Shown piece by piece: positions 16,261-25,451 of a stretch of 64,000 nucleotides of DNA. Source of the DNA: Streptomyces sp. TLI_105 (GTDB taxonomy: Bacteria > Actinomycetota > Actinomycetes > Streptomycetales > Streptomycetaceae); assembly GCF_900105415.1 (NCBI RefSeq), contig NZ_FNSM01000001.1, forward strand, positions 2,766,501-2,830,500. The letters run 5' to 3'. The first letter of the stretch is position 1. Every line of letters starts with the position of its first letter. A program made the translations under genes and the position numbers. A model generated the notes under the pieces. That model was not told the DNA's origin, searched no databases, and was given only the letters and a program-made list of their open reading frames with translations.

Positions 16261-19200
16261 TCAGCCCAGGTTGGCCTCGAAGTCCCAGTAGGGCCGGTTG
16301 CGCTGACGCGCCGACAGGGTGTGCGGGTGCTGGGCGCCCAGCGTGCGGGTGAGGGTGAGCAGCGCGTCCTCCTCCAGCTTCCCGGCCTCCTCGTTCTCCC
16401 TGAGCCCGCGCAGATCGGTGGCGAGGGCCACCTGGCACGACAGGGTGAGCGGGTGCTCGTTGCCGAGGGTGTGCCGGGCCCGGCGCAGGGTGTCCCGGCT
16501 GAGCTCGGCGGCGTCGGCCACCCGGCCGTTGAAGTTGCGGGCGGCGGAGGCGTTGAGGGCGCAGCCGAGCACCCAGGGGTGGTCGGAGCCGAGCGAGGAG
16601 GTCAGTCCGGCGAGCGCGGCCTCCAGGATGGCCAGGGCGTCCGCACGTTCGCCGGACGCCTGGAGGACGAGGGCGGTGTTGGCGAGGACTCCGGTGGCGA
16701 CCGGGTGGGCGGGGCCGAGGAGGGCGCGGTAGCCGGCCTCGGCCTCGTGGCTGAGTTCGCGGGCCTGGTCGAGGTCGCCGTGCTCGCGGAGGTAGTTGGC
16801 GTAGTTGTTGAGGGAGGAGAGCGTCACGTAGTGGGTGCGGCCGTGCACCTGCTCCAGCTGGTCGAGCAGGCTGGCCATGGTGGCTCCGAGGTCCTGCTGG
16901 AAGCCGCCCTCGCGGCGCCGGCACAGGGCCAGCTGGGTGCGGGCGTAGAGGGTCTGCAGGTGCTGCGGGCCGAGCACCTGCACATGGCGCAGGACGTTGG
17001 CCTCCTGGCGGGCGAGGGCTTCGCGGTACTGGCCGAGCAGCCGCAGGTCGTGCGCGAGGGCGTTGCTGGAGTTGAGGGTGTGGGAGTGGCGCTTGCCGAG
17101 GACCCGCTCGCTGTGGGCGAGGGTCTCGGCGTCGGACTCGTACGCCTCCCGGAAGCGGCCGAGCTGCCGCAGGGTGACGCCGAGGTTGTGGCGGGCGACG
17201 AGGGTGGAGAACTCGCTGGTGCCGAGGAGCCGTTCGGCGTCGGCGAGGACGGTGCGCTGGAGCCGCTCCGACTCCTTGTACTGACCGAGGAAGCGCAGGT
17301 CGCTGGAGATGGCGCTGCTGGAGAGCAGGGTGCCGAGCTCGTTGGGGGGCTGGGCGGTGGAGAGGCGTTCCCGCTGGGCGAGGTCGAGGTCGTACGCCTC
17401 GCGGAAGCGGCCGAAGGAGCGCAGGATGTTGCCCTGCTGGGTGGTCAGGTCCAGCATGGGCTGGTCCAGCGGGTCCATGAAGGTGGACCAGTTGTCCCGG
17501 ATCTTCTCGGCGAGCTGGATGCCGGCCTTGAACTCGCCGCTGCGGAAGCAGTAGCGCAGGCAGTTGAGCACGGCGGTCTGGGTGCGCGAGTTGTGGCTGA
17601 GCAGCGCGCCGGAGGGTTCCAGGTGGGGCAGGAGTTCGGCGTAGCGGGGCCAGTGCCGGCTGTCCATGGGGTTGCCGGGGTCGGCCTCGGCGAGCAGGGT
17701 GCGGACGGCCTGTCGGTGGGCGGCGCGGTGGTCGCCCTCGGTGAGCCGGGCGACGATGTCGTGGACGAGCCGGTGCATGTGCACGGACTCCTGGTGCGGC
17801 CCCACCTCGGCGTTGTTGACGGGGCCCCGGGTCTCGCGGGTGAGCACCGAGTAGTTGACCAGGGTGTCCAGGGCCCGGGACCAGGCGGCGAGATCGGTGA
17901 CCATCCAGCGCAGGTCCTCGGGGAGGTCCGCCTGCGGATAGGCGCGGATGAGGCCGAGCGGGATGCGGCCGGGGGCGAAGGAGGCGCACAGGCTGAGCAC
18001 GTCGATGGCCTGCGGCTGGGCGCGTCGGAGCCGGTTGATCAGTATCGACCAGGAGGTCAGGGACGCCTGGGGGAAGCCGTCGCCGGACGGCTCGACGGCG
18101 GAGATCCGTCCGTCCCGGACCATGCGCAGGTACTCGGGGACCTCCATGCGGGACTCGCCGAGCCAGGCTGCGGCCTGGACCAGCGGCAGGGGCACGTCCC
18201 CGAACTCGGCGGCGACCTCGTCGGCCTCGGGCGCGGTGACGTGCGGGGCGCGCCTCATCAGATAGGCGGTGGACTCGGCGCGGTCGAAGCCGGGAATCTC
18301 GAGGATGTCGGTGTAGTCGCCCCAGCCGCGGTTGCGCGAGGTGACGAGGACGTGGCCGGGGCCGTGCGGCAGCATGACGTTCGCGCCGTCCGTGTCGTCC
18401 CAGCCGTCGAAGACGATGAGCCAACGGGAGTGCGGGTCGCCCCGGCGCAGTGCCTCGCGGACGGCGCGGATGCGTTCGCCGGGTTCGTTGCCGGTGGGGA
18501 GGCCGAGTTCGGTGGCGAGCTCGCCGAAGCGGTCGCGCTGCACGTTGCGGTCGTCGGAGCTGACCCACCACACGACGTCGTAGTCGGAGCTGAAGCGGTG
18601 GGCGTACTCGGCGGCGATCTGGGTCTTGCCGATGCCGGACATGCCGAGCAGGGTGCAGGCGGCGTTGCCGCGCTCGGCGTCCATGAGCCGTTCCTGGAGC
18701 TCGGTGAGCAGGTCGTCCCGGCCGGTGAAGCGCGGGTTGCGGCGCGGGATCTCGCCCCAGACCTCGGGAGGGGTGTCCGGGAAGCGGACGAGTGAGCCGG
18801 CGGGCAGCCGACGGCCGGTGGCGCGGCGGGGTTCGACGGCGAGCCGGCTGAGCAGCCGGGCTTCGGCCTCCTCCTCGCCGACGCCCCACAGGCTGACGGG
18901 TTCGAGGACGGCGGTGGCCGGGAGCAGGGTCCGGTTGGTGAGGTTGACCGCGGCGAACCGCTCCGCATGGGCGGCGACGAAGCCCCGCAGGACGTCGTTC
19001 CACTCACCGGCCGCACGCGGGCCGAGCTGGAAGAACCAGTCGTCCAGGACGAGCAGCACCTGGCCGCGGGCGAGCAGCAGGTCGCCGAGCGAGTCCTCCA
19101 GGGGCACCTCGCGCGGCGGGTCCCAGCGCTGAAGGGTCGCACGCACCCCGTACGCGTCGAGCCGTTGGTTGATCCAGGTGGCCCACGGGCGGTTGTAGCC

Positions 19201-19278
19201 GGGGAAGACCACGAGGACGTGTTCCGGCGCGCTCCTGACTCCGTGATCCGACGCACCGCCCGATCGCTGTTCCGCCAT
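16261..19278 (-). CDS. FxsT-like protein: TIR-like, NB-ARC ATPase and TPR repeats
   Basis: This 1005-aa cytoplasmic protein has a TIR-like N-terminus (20-145; HVLVVFPGYNRPWATWINQRL, then GPRAAGEWNDVL, whose Glu sits where NADase TIRs keep theirs). An NB-ARC/STAND ATPase follows, with Walker A GMSGIGKT (212-219), Walker B LIVFDGWDD (287-295) and the LPLVQAAAWL motif. About ten tetratricopeptide units with the LGxxHxxTL signature fill the last 500 residues. This is the architecture of FxsT, the TPR protein of FxSxx-COOH systems, and of STAND sensors in predicted conflict systems. The last gene of the minus-strand block, it starts 59 bases after the HExxH gene. It could sense a peptide or protein ligand through the TPRs and switch on the TIR-like domain. 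Confidence 0.9.
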   Translation of the reverse strand: MAEQRSGGASDHGVRSAPEHVLVVFPGYNRPWATWINQRLDAYGVRATLQRWDPPREVPLEDSLGDLLLARGQVLLVLDDWFFQLGPRAAGEWNDVLRGFVAAHAERFAAVNLTNRTLLPATAVLEPVSLWGVGEEEAEARLLSRLAVEPRRATGRRLPAGSLVRFPDTPPEVWGEIPRRNPRFTGRDDLLTELQERLMDAERGNAACTLLGMSGIGKTQIAAEYAHRFSSDYDVVWWVSSDDRNVQRDRFGELATELGLPTGNEPGERIRAVREALRRGDPHSRWLIVFDGWDDTDGANVMLPHGPGHVLVTSRNRGWGDYTDILEIPGFDRAESTAYLMRRAPHVTAPEADEVAAEFGDVPLPLVQAAAWLGESRMEVPEYLRMVRDGRISAVEPSGDGFPQASLTSWSILINRLRRAQPQAIDVLSLCASFAPGRIPLGLIRAYPQADLPEDLRWMVTDLAAWSRALDTLVNYSVLTRETRGPVNNAEVGPHQESVHMHRLVHDIVARLTEGDHRAAHRQAVRTLLAEADPGNPMDSRHWPRYAELLPHLEPSGALLSHNSRTQTAVLNCLRYCFRSGEFKAGIQLAEKIRDNWSTFMDPLDQPMLDLTTQQGNILRSFGRFREAYDLDLAQRERLSTAQPPNELGTLLSSSAISSDLRFLGQYKESERLQRTVLADAERLLGTSEFSTLVARHNLGVTLRQLGRFREAYESDAETLAHSERVLGKRHSHTLNSSNALAHDLRLLGQYREALARQEANVLRHVQVLGPQHLQTLYARTQLALCRRREGGFQQDLGATMASLLDQLEQVHGRTHYVTLSSLNNYANYLREHGDLDQARELSHEAEAGYRALLGPAHPVATGVLANTALVLQASGERADALAILEAALAGLTSSLGSDHPWVLGCALNASAARNFNGRVADAAELSRDTLRRARHTLGNEHPLTLSCQVALATDLRGLRENEEAGKLEEDALLTLTRTLGAQHPHTLSARQRNRPYWDFEANLG

Positions 19279-19337
19279 CTGTCGTGTCTCCCGTCCCGCT
19301 CTCGCGCAACGCAGTGTGATGTGCCGTGGGCACAGTG

Positions 19338-20615
19338 TTACCCAGCGACCAGGGGGGTCGCGCCGAGGCTCGCGTGGTGCAGTTTCATGTGAAGAACGAA
19401 CTGCCGCCCGCTCACGGTCAGTTCATCGGATTCAAGCAGGATCCGCAGTGCCCCGCCCACCTGATCGTGGATGTCGTCGAACTGTTGCCCGGCAGCGGAC
19501 CGCCAGGCTGTCGGCACCCCCTCGGCGGTGACCGCGCGCCTCCACAGATCGGCCAGGGCCAGATGCGCGTAGGCGCCGTGCAGCACACCGGCGATGGGCC
19601 GCGGGTCCGACCGCCAGCCGACCCGGTGCACGGCGTCCCGCCCGGGGCCGTACAGCGGCGCGAGTTCATGGAGCGTCGCGAGCTTGCTGTGATGCAGCTC
19701 GTGCACGAGCGTCTCGGCCATCCCCTGCCCCTCGGCGGGCAGTGAGGTCAGTACGGCTCCGGGGGCGGCGCTCAGTGTGGCACCCAGGTGGCGGGGTCCG
19801 CACGGAACGACCGGGACGACCGCGCGGACGCCACGGGCCACCTCGGCCGCCCGGCCCGGGTCCGTACGGCCGAGGAGGTCCTGGGCCGCGCGCCAGGTGG
19901 CGGACCAGGCGGCGTGATCGGTGTCGGCGGGGTCGGCGGCGATGACCACCGTGCCGCCGCCCGCGCCGGACGGCACCCGGTACGGGTCGAGGTCGTCCAG
20001 GCGCGCGGCGCTGCGGGGCAGCGGGCGGACCGCGCGCCAGCCGGGCCCGCGGCCCGTGAGCACCCCGTGGCGCCGGCCGGTCAGGGTCAGAACGGCGGGT
20101 GCGGCGTGGCGGGTGCCGTCCGGGTGGAACCGTACGGTCCGCTCTCCGGCGCTGATCCGGACGCGGTCCGCGGCCACCCTCAGCCGGCCCACGCCGGGCA
20201 GCGACAGCAGGCCGTCCGGGGTTTCCACGGTCAGGTCGAGCGGGCCGCCGCCACGCAGGGCGGCGGTGACCGCGAGGTTGTCGAGGTGGCCGAGCAGCCC
20301 GTCGAAGGCGGGTCCGGCGGGCTCGGCGAGCGCCCCGGCCAGCCAGGCCCCGGTCGTCGGGTAGTCGAGGACGTCCCGGACCACGGTGGGATGGCGCCGC
20401 TCGACCCGTTCGAGCAGTTCCCAGGCGCGCTCGAACCGACCGAGCGCGCCCGGTTCGACGGACGCCCGGTGCCGGTGGACGCGCACCAGGAGCGCTTTGA
20501 GGAGCAGCAACCGCCGGGCGTGCAGGGCGGACCGCAGCAGCGTGAGCCCTTCCGGGGCGGGGCTGAGCCGGGCCAGTCGGGCGAGGACGGGCGCGGGCAG
20601 GGGCGCGGTGTTCAT
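19338..20615 (-). CDS. Stand-alone HExxH-type putative peptide beta-hydroxylase
   Basis: The 425-aa protein has the metal motif HELHH (305-309) near the C-terminal third, in the context AETLVHELHHSKLATLHELAPLY. It matches the family called HEXXH-motif putative peptide-modification proteins, now often named alpha-ketoglutarate-dependent HExxH peptide beta-hydroxylases. That domain is usually a C-terminal extension of the radical-SAM maturase FxsB. Here it stands alone and no radical-SAM gene is present. The first 300 residues are helical and Leu/Arg-rich. The ATG at 20615 has GGAGG five bases upstream. It lies 78 bases after the 68-aa peptide gene on the same strand, which makes that peptide its likely substrate. 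Chemistry is inferred from family membership only. Confidence 0.72.
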   Translation of the reverse strand: MNTAPLPAPVLARLARLSPAPEGLTLLRSALHARRLLLLKALLVRVHRHRASVEPGALGRFERAWELLERVERRHPTVVRDVLDYPTTGAWLAGALAEPAGPAFDGLLGHLDNLAVTAALRGGGPLDLTVETPDGLLSLPGVGRLRVAADRVRISAGERTVRFHPDGTRHAAPAVLTLTGRRHGVLTGRGPGWRAVRPLPRSAARLDDLDPYRVPSGAGGGTVVIAADPADTDHAAWSATWRAAQDLLGRTDPGRAAEVARGVRAVVPVVPCGPRHLGATLSAAPGAVLTSLPAEGQGMAETLVHELHHSKLATLHELAPLYGPGRDAVHRVGWRSDPRPIAGVLHGAYAHLALADLWRRAVTAEGVPTAWRSAAGQQFDDIHDQVGGALRILLESDELTVSGRQFVLHMKLHHASLGATPLVAG

Positions 20616-20693
20616 TCCCGCCTCCACGGGCCTACGGCGGGTGGTGCGCATCTGACCGAAAACGGCCGGTCGGCGCGGCCACTCCACCGGAGG

Positions 20694-20900
20694 TCAGCCG
20701 TGGACCCTGTCCCCGGCGGTCTCCGCCCAGGAATCGGCCAGCTCCTGCGGGTGCCAGAGCACCCGTTCGACGGCGGCCGCCAGCTCTGGATCGTCCGTGA
20801 GGCGCAAGGTCCGCAGGTCCACACCGGTGAGGTCGGGGAAGCGCCATGGCCGTTCGCCGCCCCCGTCGACGCCTGCGACCCGCTTCGTGTGCTCCAACAC
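20694..20900 (-). CDS. FxsA-like small peptide, candidate modified-peptide precursor
   Basis: The 68-aa product has a leader-like middle, FPDLTGVDLRTLRLTDDP, followed by ELAAAVERVL. This matches the LPDLTGxxLxxL...DDPxLAxxxxRvL pattern of FxSxx-COOH precursor peptides. The tail, however, ends WAETAGDRVHG, with no Phe-x-Ser-x-x terminus. The start is GTG at 20900, supported by GAGGAG about nine bases upstream. It sits between the SAV_2336-type gene and the HExxH gene on the same strand. If it is a precursor, the C-terminal 20 residues (Trp, Ser, Asp, His and Glu present) would be the modified core. I infer this role from similarity and position. Confidence 0.7.
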   Translation of the reverse strand: MLEHTKRVAGVDGGGERPWRFPDLTGVDLRTLRLTDDPELAAAVERVLWHPQELADSWAETAGDRVHG

Positions 20901-20990
20901 CCTCGGCTCCTCCTCACCGACCCTTGTCCCCCACGGTCGTAGCGGCGGAGCGGTTCTTCCCGACGCCCCAAAGGCGGAAACCCGTTCGAC

Positions 20991-23900
20991 TCAACTGCGC
21001 CCATGCGCGCCCCCGTTATCAAGCCGTTCAGCCTCCCCTTCGCGCCACGCCCACCAGGGCGGCGCGATCCGGCGCCGTTCCTCGCGGGAGAAGCGGTCCG
21101 GCCGCGGGCGGGGGTCGGCACCGACCTCGGCGAGCAGGGCCCGGGTCCGCTCCACGTCCGCCCAGTCCACCGCCACCAGCACGCCGTCCAGCCGTCGCCA
21201 CTGCTCGGCGGCCTCCTCCAGGACCGTCGCGGCCTCGCCGACGCGGTCCATCAGGTACAGCGCCGCGCCCTGGGCGTGGAGCGCCCGCGCCAGGGTGACC
21301 GTGCCGGGGGTGTCGCCGCGGACGGCGCGGGTGTCGTCGGCGGCGCGCCGGAAGGCGGTGAGGGCGCCGACGAGCTGCCCGTCCCGCGCGGCCTCGCTCA
21401 GCTGCAGTTGCACCCAGCCCAGCTGAAGCCAGACCTCGGCCCGGGTCTCCGGGTCGCGGGTGGCGCGGAGGGCCTCGTCGAGGAGGTGGCGGCTCTCGTA
21501 CAGGTCCGGCAGGAACCCGGCGCGGTCGAAGCGCAGGGCGAGCACGCTGCCGATGAGGATCCGGGTCCGCTCGCGGGCGGCGGCGCCGGCGGGGAGGCAG
21601 GTGAGGGCCTCGCGCAGCACGGACTCGGCGCGGTCGACCGGCCGGGACCCGGTGCCGGCGGCGGCGCGGCGCAGCAGGGACTCCCCCCAGGTGAGCAGGA
21701 GCCGCCCGCGCTGCTCGCCCTCGGCGGGGGTGAGCAGGGTGGCCTGCTCGTACGCCTCGTCGGCGGCCGGCCCGTCGCCGACCGCCTCGTACAGGCGGGC
21801 GCGCGCGGTGGCGTGGCGCAGCCTCAGGGCGCGACCGTCGCCGAGGAGGGCTTCCGCACGGTCGAGGACGGGGGCGACGCGGTCCGGTCCGGCCTCGGCG
21901 AGGTGCAGGGCGTCGGCGAGGTCGAGGAGAGCGGCGGCACTCTCCCCGAGGGCGAGGGCCGCGGTGAGCTCCTCGGCCGCCGCGGCGCCGTCGCCGCGTG
22001 CCAGGAGCAGCCGTCCCCGGCGCAGGTGCAGGGTGGGCCGGGCGGCCGGAGGCCACCGGTCCGCGTCCTCGGCGAGCGCGGTGAGGGCGGCGTCGAGCTG
22101 CCGCGGGTCCTCGGTCTCCTGCCACAGGGCGTGATGGACGACGGCCCGTTCGAGGCGGGCCTCGGCCCAGTGGTCGTCTCCGAGCCGGGCCAGCTCCGCG
22201 GCGTGGACGAGGATGTCGGCTGCCCGGGCGAGGAGTTCGCTGCGACGTCCCGCACGCCGGGCGGCCCCCGTGCCCGCCTCCGCGTACATGATGCGGCCGA
22301 GGACGACCCGGGCCTCGACGGGCGCGGTCGGAAGCGCCTCCTCGGCGCGTTCTCGGGCGGCGGAGAGGAGGGCGGGGTCGGACTGGGCGCGCCCCTGTTC
22401 GAGGAGGCGGCGGGCTTCGGTGAGGGGGTCGGGGGTGACGAGGTCGGGGTGGTAGAAGCGGAGCACGCGCGCGGGGATGCGGGCGAACAGTTCCGCCTCG
22501 GCGCCCTCGCGCCTGGTGGGTTCGTCGGTCTCGTCGGGCGTCGCGCCGGGGCCGGCCCCGGCGTCCGCGGCGGGGTCGTGGCCGGCGAGGCGGGCGGCGG
22601 CGAGCGCCGGGAAGTTGCGCATGCCCTGGCCGAAGTTGCGCTCCACGTAGGCCGAGCAGTGCTTGAGGACGAGGGCGGCGGCGCCTGGATCGAGCGAGCC
22701 GAGGAGAAGCTGCTGGACGCCTGGCGGATAGCTGAAGCAGGGGTACGGGGCGGGGCCGGGAAGCCGGCGCAGGAGTCCGCTGAGCAGGACCTCGGCCAGC
22801 TCCATCGGCCCGGTGTCGGGCAGCATGGCGCGCTGGACGAGCTGCATGACGGGGAGGGTGAGCGGGGCCGCCGCGAGATGGACGGCGAGCCGGAGCGCCC
22901 CCGGGGAGGCGCCCGCCCGGAAGGCGCGCAGGAGTTCCTCGTCGCCGCGCGGCACGCGGGGTGTCCGGGGCGTCGGCGGCCGCGTCGGCTCGGGGGCGAG
23001 CCAGGCGGCCCAGCCGCGGACGGTGCCGCCGCCGTGGCCGGTGTGGAGCCGGGCCCAGGAGGCGAAGGCCTCGGGGGTGGGGGTGAGCACGGGAACGGCC
23101 TGCCTGGCCGGGTCGGGAACCGCCCAGGGTTCGTCGTCGGAGCGGAAGGCGGCGGGGCCCCCGGGGCGCGTGGAGCGCTGGAAGGTGCCCGGTTCGGCGG
23201 GGAGGGCGGTGCGCGGCCAGAGGCGCGGCGGCAGCGGTTGGACGAGGGCGAGCGGGGAGTGGCGGGGCCACTGCCGCAGGAAGCGCTGGGCGGCGCCGCG
23301 CTGCCAGAGGGGTCCGACGCAGTCGCTGACGACGAGGGTGAAGCGGCGCCCGGTGGGGTCGTGGAGCTGGTCGACGGGACGGAGCCGGGGGCGGCCGTCG
23401 GCGCCGGAGGTGGTGGTGACGAGCGGGGGGCCTTCGCCGGTGTCGTACAGGCGGTGCACCTGGACGTCGCGGAAGGCGCCGGACTGCTGGCAGGCCTGGC
23501 GGAGCTCCTCGACCATGCGGTCCCAGACGACCATGGCGGGGCCGGTGTCCATGAGGAGCTGGATGTCGGGGCGGCGGCCGGCGGCGGGGCGCAGGACGGG
23601 CGTCAGGATGCCCGCGGCGGCGCTGCGTTCGGCGGTGGCCTCCTCGTCGAGGGTGCCCTCGTCGGGGCGGGACGGGGCGGGCGCGTACCCCCGCAGCGGG
23701 CGCAGGGCCTTCTGCAGGCCGAGGAGTCCGGGCAGGGCGTTGGCTCCGGGCGCGCGGACGGGCAGGGCGGCGCCCCGTCGCGTCCCCCCGCCCGCGCCGC
23801 CGTGCGCTCCGTCCGCCGGGGCGGCTCCGGAGCGCATGTGGAGGGCGACGGACTCGTGGCTTCCGGTGCGCTGGGGCGGGCGTGCGGGCGTACGTGCGGG

Positions 23901-24125
23901 CGTCTCCTCTCGATTGGCCGGATCTCGCCCCTCGTCGGTGGGCCGGGCGGTCTCCGTGCTCCTGTCGTCCGCGCGGGACGGCGGCTCCGGATCAGGTGTC
24001 TCCGGTTCCGGCAGCCACTGGGAAAGCCAGAGCGCGTCCGCGACCGCCTCGGCGGACGGGTCCGCCCCGCCCGCCCGCAGTCTGCGGGTCAGCTCCTCCA
24101 GAGGCATCCGGTGCGTCCGGTGCAT
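20991..24125 (-). CDS. SAV_2336 N-terminal-domain-related protein with TPR-like C-terminus
   Basis: The 1044-aa protein belongs to the group annotated as SAV_2336 N-terminal domain related, found beside MoxR ATPases and VMAP-type proteases. A short helical N-terminus (LEELTRRLRAGG, a domain seen repeatedly at the head of conflict-system proteins) is followed by a disordered Pro/Arg stretch (about 45-125). A Rossmann/vWA-like core comes next (DIQLLMDTGPAMVVWDRMVEELRQ, then FTLVVSDCVGPLW). The last 450 residues are helical TPR-like repeats. The vWA-like core lacks a clear DxSxS site, so any metal site may be degenerate. It starts seven bases after the MoxR stop and is probably coupled to it. 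It likely acts as a scaffold or effector partner of MoxR. Confidence 0.82.
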   Translation of the reverse strand: MHRTHRMPLEELTRRLRAGGADPSAEAVADALWLSQWLPEPETPDPEPPSRADDRSTETARPTDEGRDPANREETPARTPARPPQRTGSHESVALHMRSGAAPADGAHGGAGGGTRRGAALPVRAPGANALPGLLGLQKALRPLRGYAPAPSRPDEGTLDEEATAERSAAAGILTPVLRPAAGRRPDIQLLMDTGPAMVVWDRMVEELRQACQQSGAFRDVQVHRLYDTGEGPPLVTTTSGADGRPRLRPVDQLHDPTGRRFTLVVSDCVGPLWQRGAAQRFLRQWPRHSPLALVQPLPPRLWPRTALPAEPGTFQRSTRPGGPAAFRSDDEPWAVPDPARQAVPVLTPTPEAFASWARLHTGHGGGTVRGWAAWLAPEPTRPPTPRTPRVPRGDEELLRAFRAGASPGALRLAVHLAAAPLTLPVMQLVQRAMLPDTGPMELAEVLLSGLLRRLPGPAPYPCFSYPPGVQQLLLGSLDPGAAALVLKHCSAYVERNFGQGMRNFPALAAARLAGHDPAADAGAGPGATPDETDEPTRREGAEAELFARIPARVLRFYHPDLVTPDPLTEARRLLEQGRAQSDPALLSAARERAEEALPTAPVEARVVLGRIMYAEAGTGAARRAGRRSELLARAADILVHAAELARLGDDHWAEARLERAVVHHALWQETEDPRQLDAALTALAEDADRWPPAARPTLHLRRGRLLLARGDGAAAAEELTAALALGESAAALLDLADALHLAEAGPDRVAPVLDRAEALLGDGRALRLRHATARARLYEAVGDGPAADEAYEQATLLTPAEGEQRGRLLLTWGESLLRRAAAGTGSRPVDRAESVLREALTCLPAGAAARERTRILIGSVLALRFDRAGFLPDLYESRHLLDEALRATRDPETRAEVWLQLGWVQLQLSEAARDGQLVGALTAFRRAADDTRAVRGDTPGTVTLARALHAQGAALYLMDRVGEAATVLEEAAEQWRRLDGVLVAVDWADVERTRALLAEVGADPRPRPDRFSREERRRIAPPWWAWREGEAERLDNGGAHGRS

Positions 24126-24132
24126 CCGGTCA

Positions 24133-25152
24133 TCACCTCGGCTGATCGAGCGGCTGCATGAGCATGTCCGCGATGCGTTCCCTGGTCACCCGTTCGGCGC
24201 GGGAGGCGTGCTGGGTGAGGTAGAGCGCGTTGAGCAGCTGGTCGGTGGCGATGACCTCGCCCGGCTCGCGGTTCAGGAACCGCTGGACGAGGCCCTGTTC
24301 GCCGTCGCCGGCGGCGGCGTCGGTCCCGAGGTGGGCCTCGATCATCGCGCCGAGCTGCTCCTCGCCGGGCGGTTCGAGCTCCAGGCGGATGCAGCGGCGC
24401 AACAGGGCGGCCGGGAAGTCCCGTTCGCCGTTGGAGGTGAGCACGATGAAGGGGAAGGTGGTGCAGCGGACCCGGCCGCCGTACACCGGCACCTTGCGGC
24501 CGTCGTCGCTGAGCACCTCGACGACGGGCTCCCGGTCGGCGAGCCGCTCCAGCTCGGGGATGGCGAACTCGCCCTCCTCCAGCGCGTTCAGGAGGTCGTT
24601 GGGCAGGTCGAGGTCGCTCTTGTCGAGCTCGTCGATGAGCAGCACCCGGGGCTGCTCGGAGGGGAGCAGCGCGGTGCCGAGCGGTCCGAGCCGGATGTAC
24701 GAGCCGATGCCGGCCGGGGCCGCGGCCGCGGAGCCGGGCGCCCCTGTCTGGGCGCGCTCCAGCTGCACGTCCTGGAGGCGGCCGATGGCGTCGTACCGGT
24801 AGAGGCCGTCCTGGAGGGTGGAGCGGCTGACGATGGGCCAGCGCAGCACGCGGCCGAGGCGCAGCTCGTGGGCGACGGCGTGCGCGAGGGTGGACTTGCC
24901 GGTGCCGGGGTTGCCGGTGACGAGGAGCGGGCGCCGCAGGTACAGGGCGGCGTTGACCGCGTCGGTCTCGGCGGGCCGGGGGTGGTGGTTCTGGACGAGT
25001 CTGCGCTTGACGCCGAGCCGTCGGTCGGAGCCGGCGAGGGTGTCGTCGGCGCCGCCCGTCGAGAAGTCACGCCAGGGCGGCGGGGCGGGCAGGCGCCGTA
25101 TCTCGTCGTGCGGATGCCCGGCCCCACGGTAGATCCGCCAATCGTTCACCAT
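24133..25152 (-). CDS. MoxR-family AAA+ ATPase
   Basis: The 339-aa ATPase has Walker A VTGNPGTGKST (78-88), Walker B RVLLIDELDKSD, sensor 1 FIVLTSNGERD and the arginine-rich FPAALLRRCIRL. This is the MoxR subfamily, which usually works as a chaperone on vWA-domain partners. Here the vWA-like partner would be the SAV_2336-type protein encoded next. ATG 25152 is used, but AAGGAG is only three bases from it and six from a GTG at 25149, so translation may start one codon later. The reading frame stays open upstream through a 33-bp repeat array. That extension has no ribosome site and is rejected as coding. Confidence 0.88.
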   Translation of the reverse strand: MVNDWRIYRGAGHPHDEIRRLPAPPPWRDFSTGGADDTLAGSDRRLGVKRRLVQNHHPRPAETDAVNAALYLRRPLLVTGNPGTGKSTLAHAVAHELRLGRVLRWPIVSRSTLQDGLYRYDAIGRLQDVQLERAQTGAPGSAAAAPAGIGSYIRLGPLGTALLPSEQPRVLLIDELDKSDLDLPNDLLNALEEGEFAIPELERLADREPVVEVLSDDGRKVPVYGGRVRCTTFPFIVLTSNGERDFPAALLRRCIRLELEPPGEEQLGAMIEAHLGTDAAAGDGEQGLVQRFLNREPGEVIATDQLLNALYLTQHASRAERVTRERIADMLMQPLDQPR

Positions 25153-25247
25153 GAACTCCTTCTGGCTGTGGTGTGCTGGCCGGGCCCTCCGAACGTACTG
25201 CTCGGGGACCGCCCCTGCCGACCCCCAAACCGGTCGTCCGGGACGGG

Positions 25248-25451
25248 GCCGGGAGCCGCCGGACTCATGAGGCGGCCCTGGCCGGGAGCCGCCGGGCTCA
25301 CGAGGCGGCCCGGGCCGGAAGCCGCCGGACTCACGGGGCGCCCCGGGCCGGAAGCCGCCGGGCTCACGAGGCGGCTCGGGCCGGGGACGCGCTGCGCCGG
25401 ACTCACGAAGCGGCCCTGGCCGGAGGCGCGCTCCGCCGGACTCACGGGTCC
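25248..25451. repeat. Six-unit tandem array (33/39 bp) at the stop codon of the protease gene
   Basis: Units start at 25248, 25281, 25314, 25347, 25380 and 25419. The first four are 33 bp and near-identical, and the fifth is 39 bp. The last unit overlaps the TGA of the trypsin/VMAP-C gene (25442-25444). Each unit carries a copy of that stop-codon context (CGTGAGTCCGG on the minus strand), so the array looks like serial duplication of the gene's end. It fills most of the 289-base gap before the MoxR gene. Confidence 0.9.

Noticed and set aside
20694..20900. Classical FxSxx-COOH precursor peptide
   Set aside because: The leader pattern fits, but the C-terminus is DRVHG with no Phe-x-Ser-x-x. 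I therefore call it FxsA-like only.
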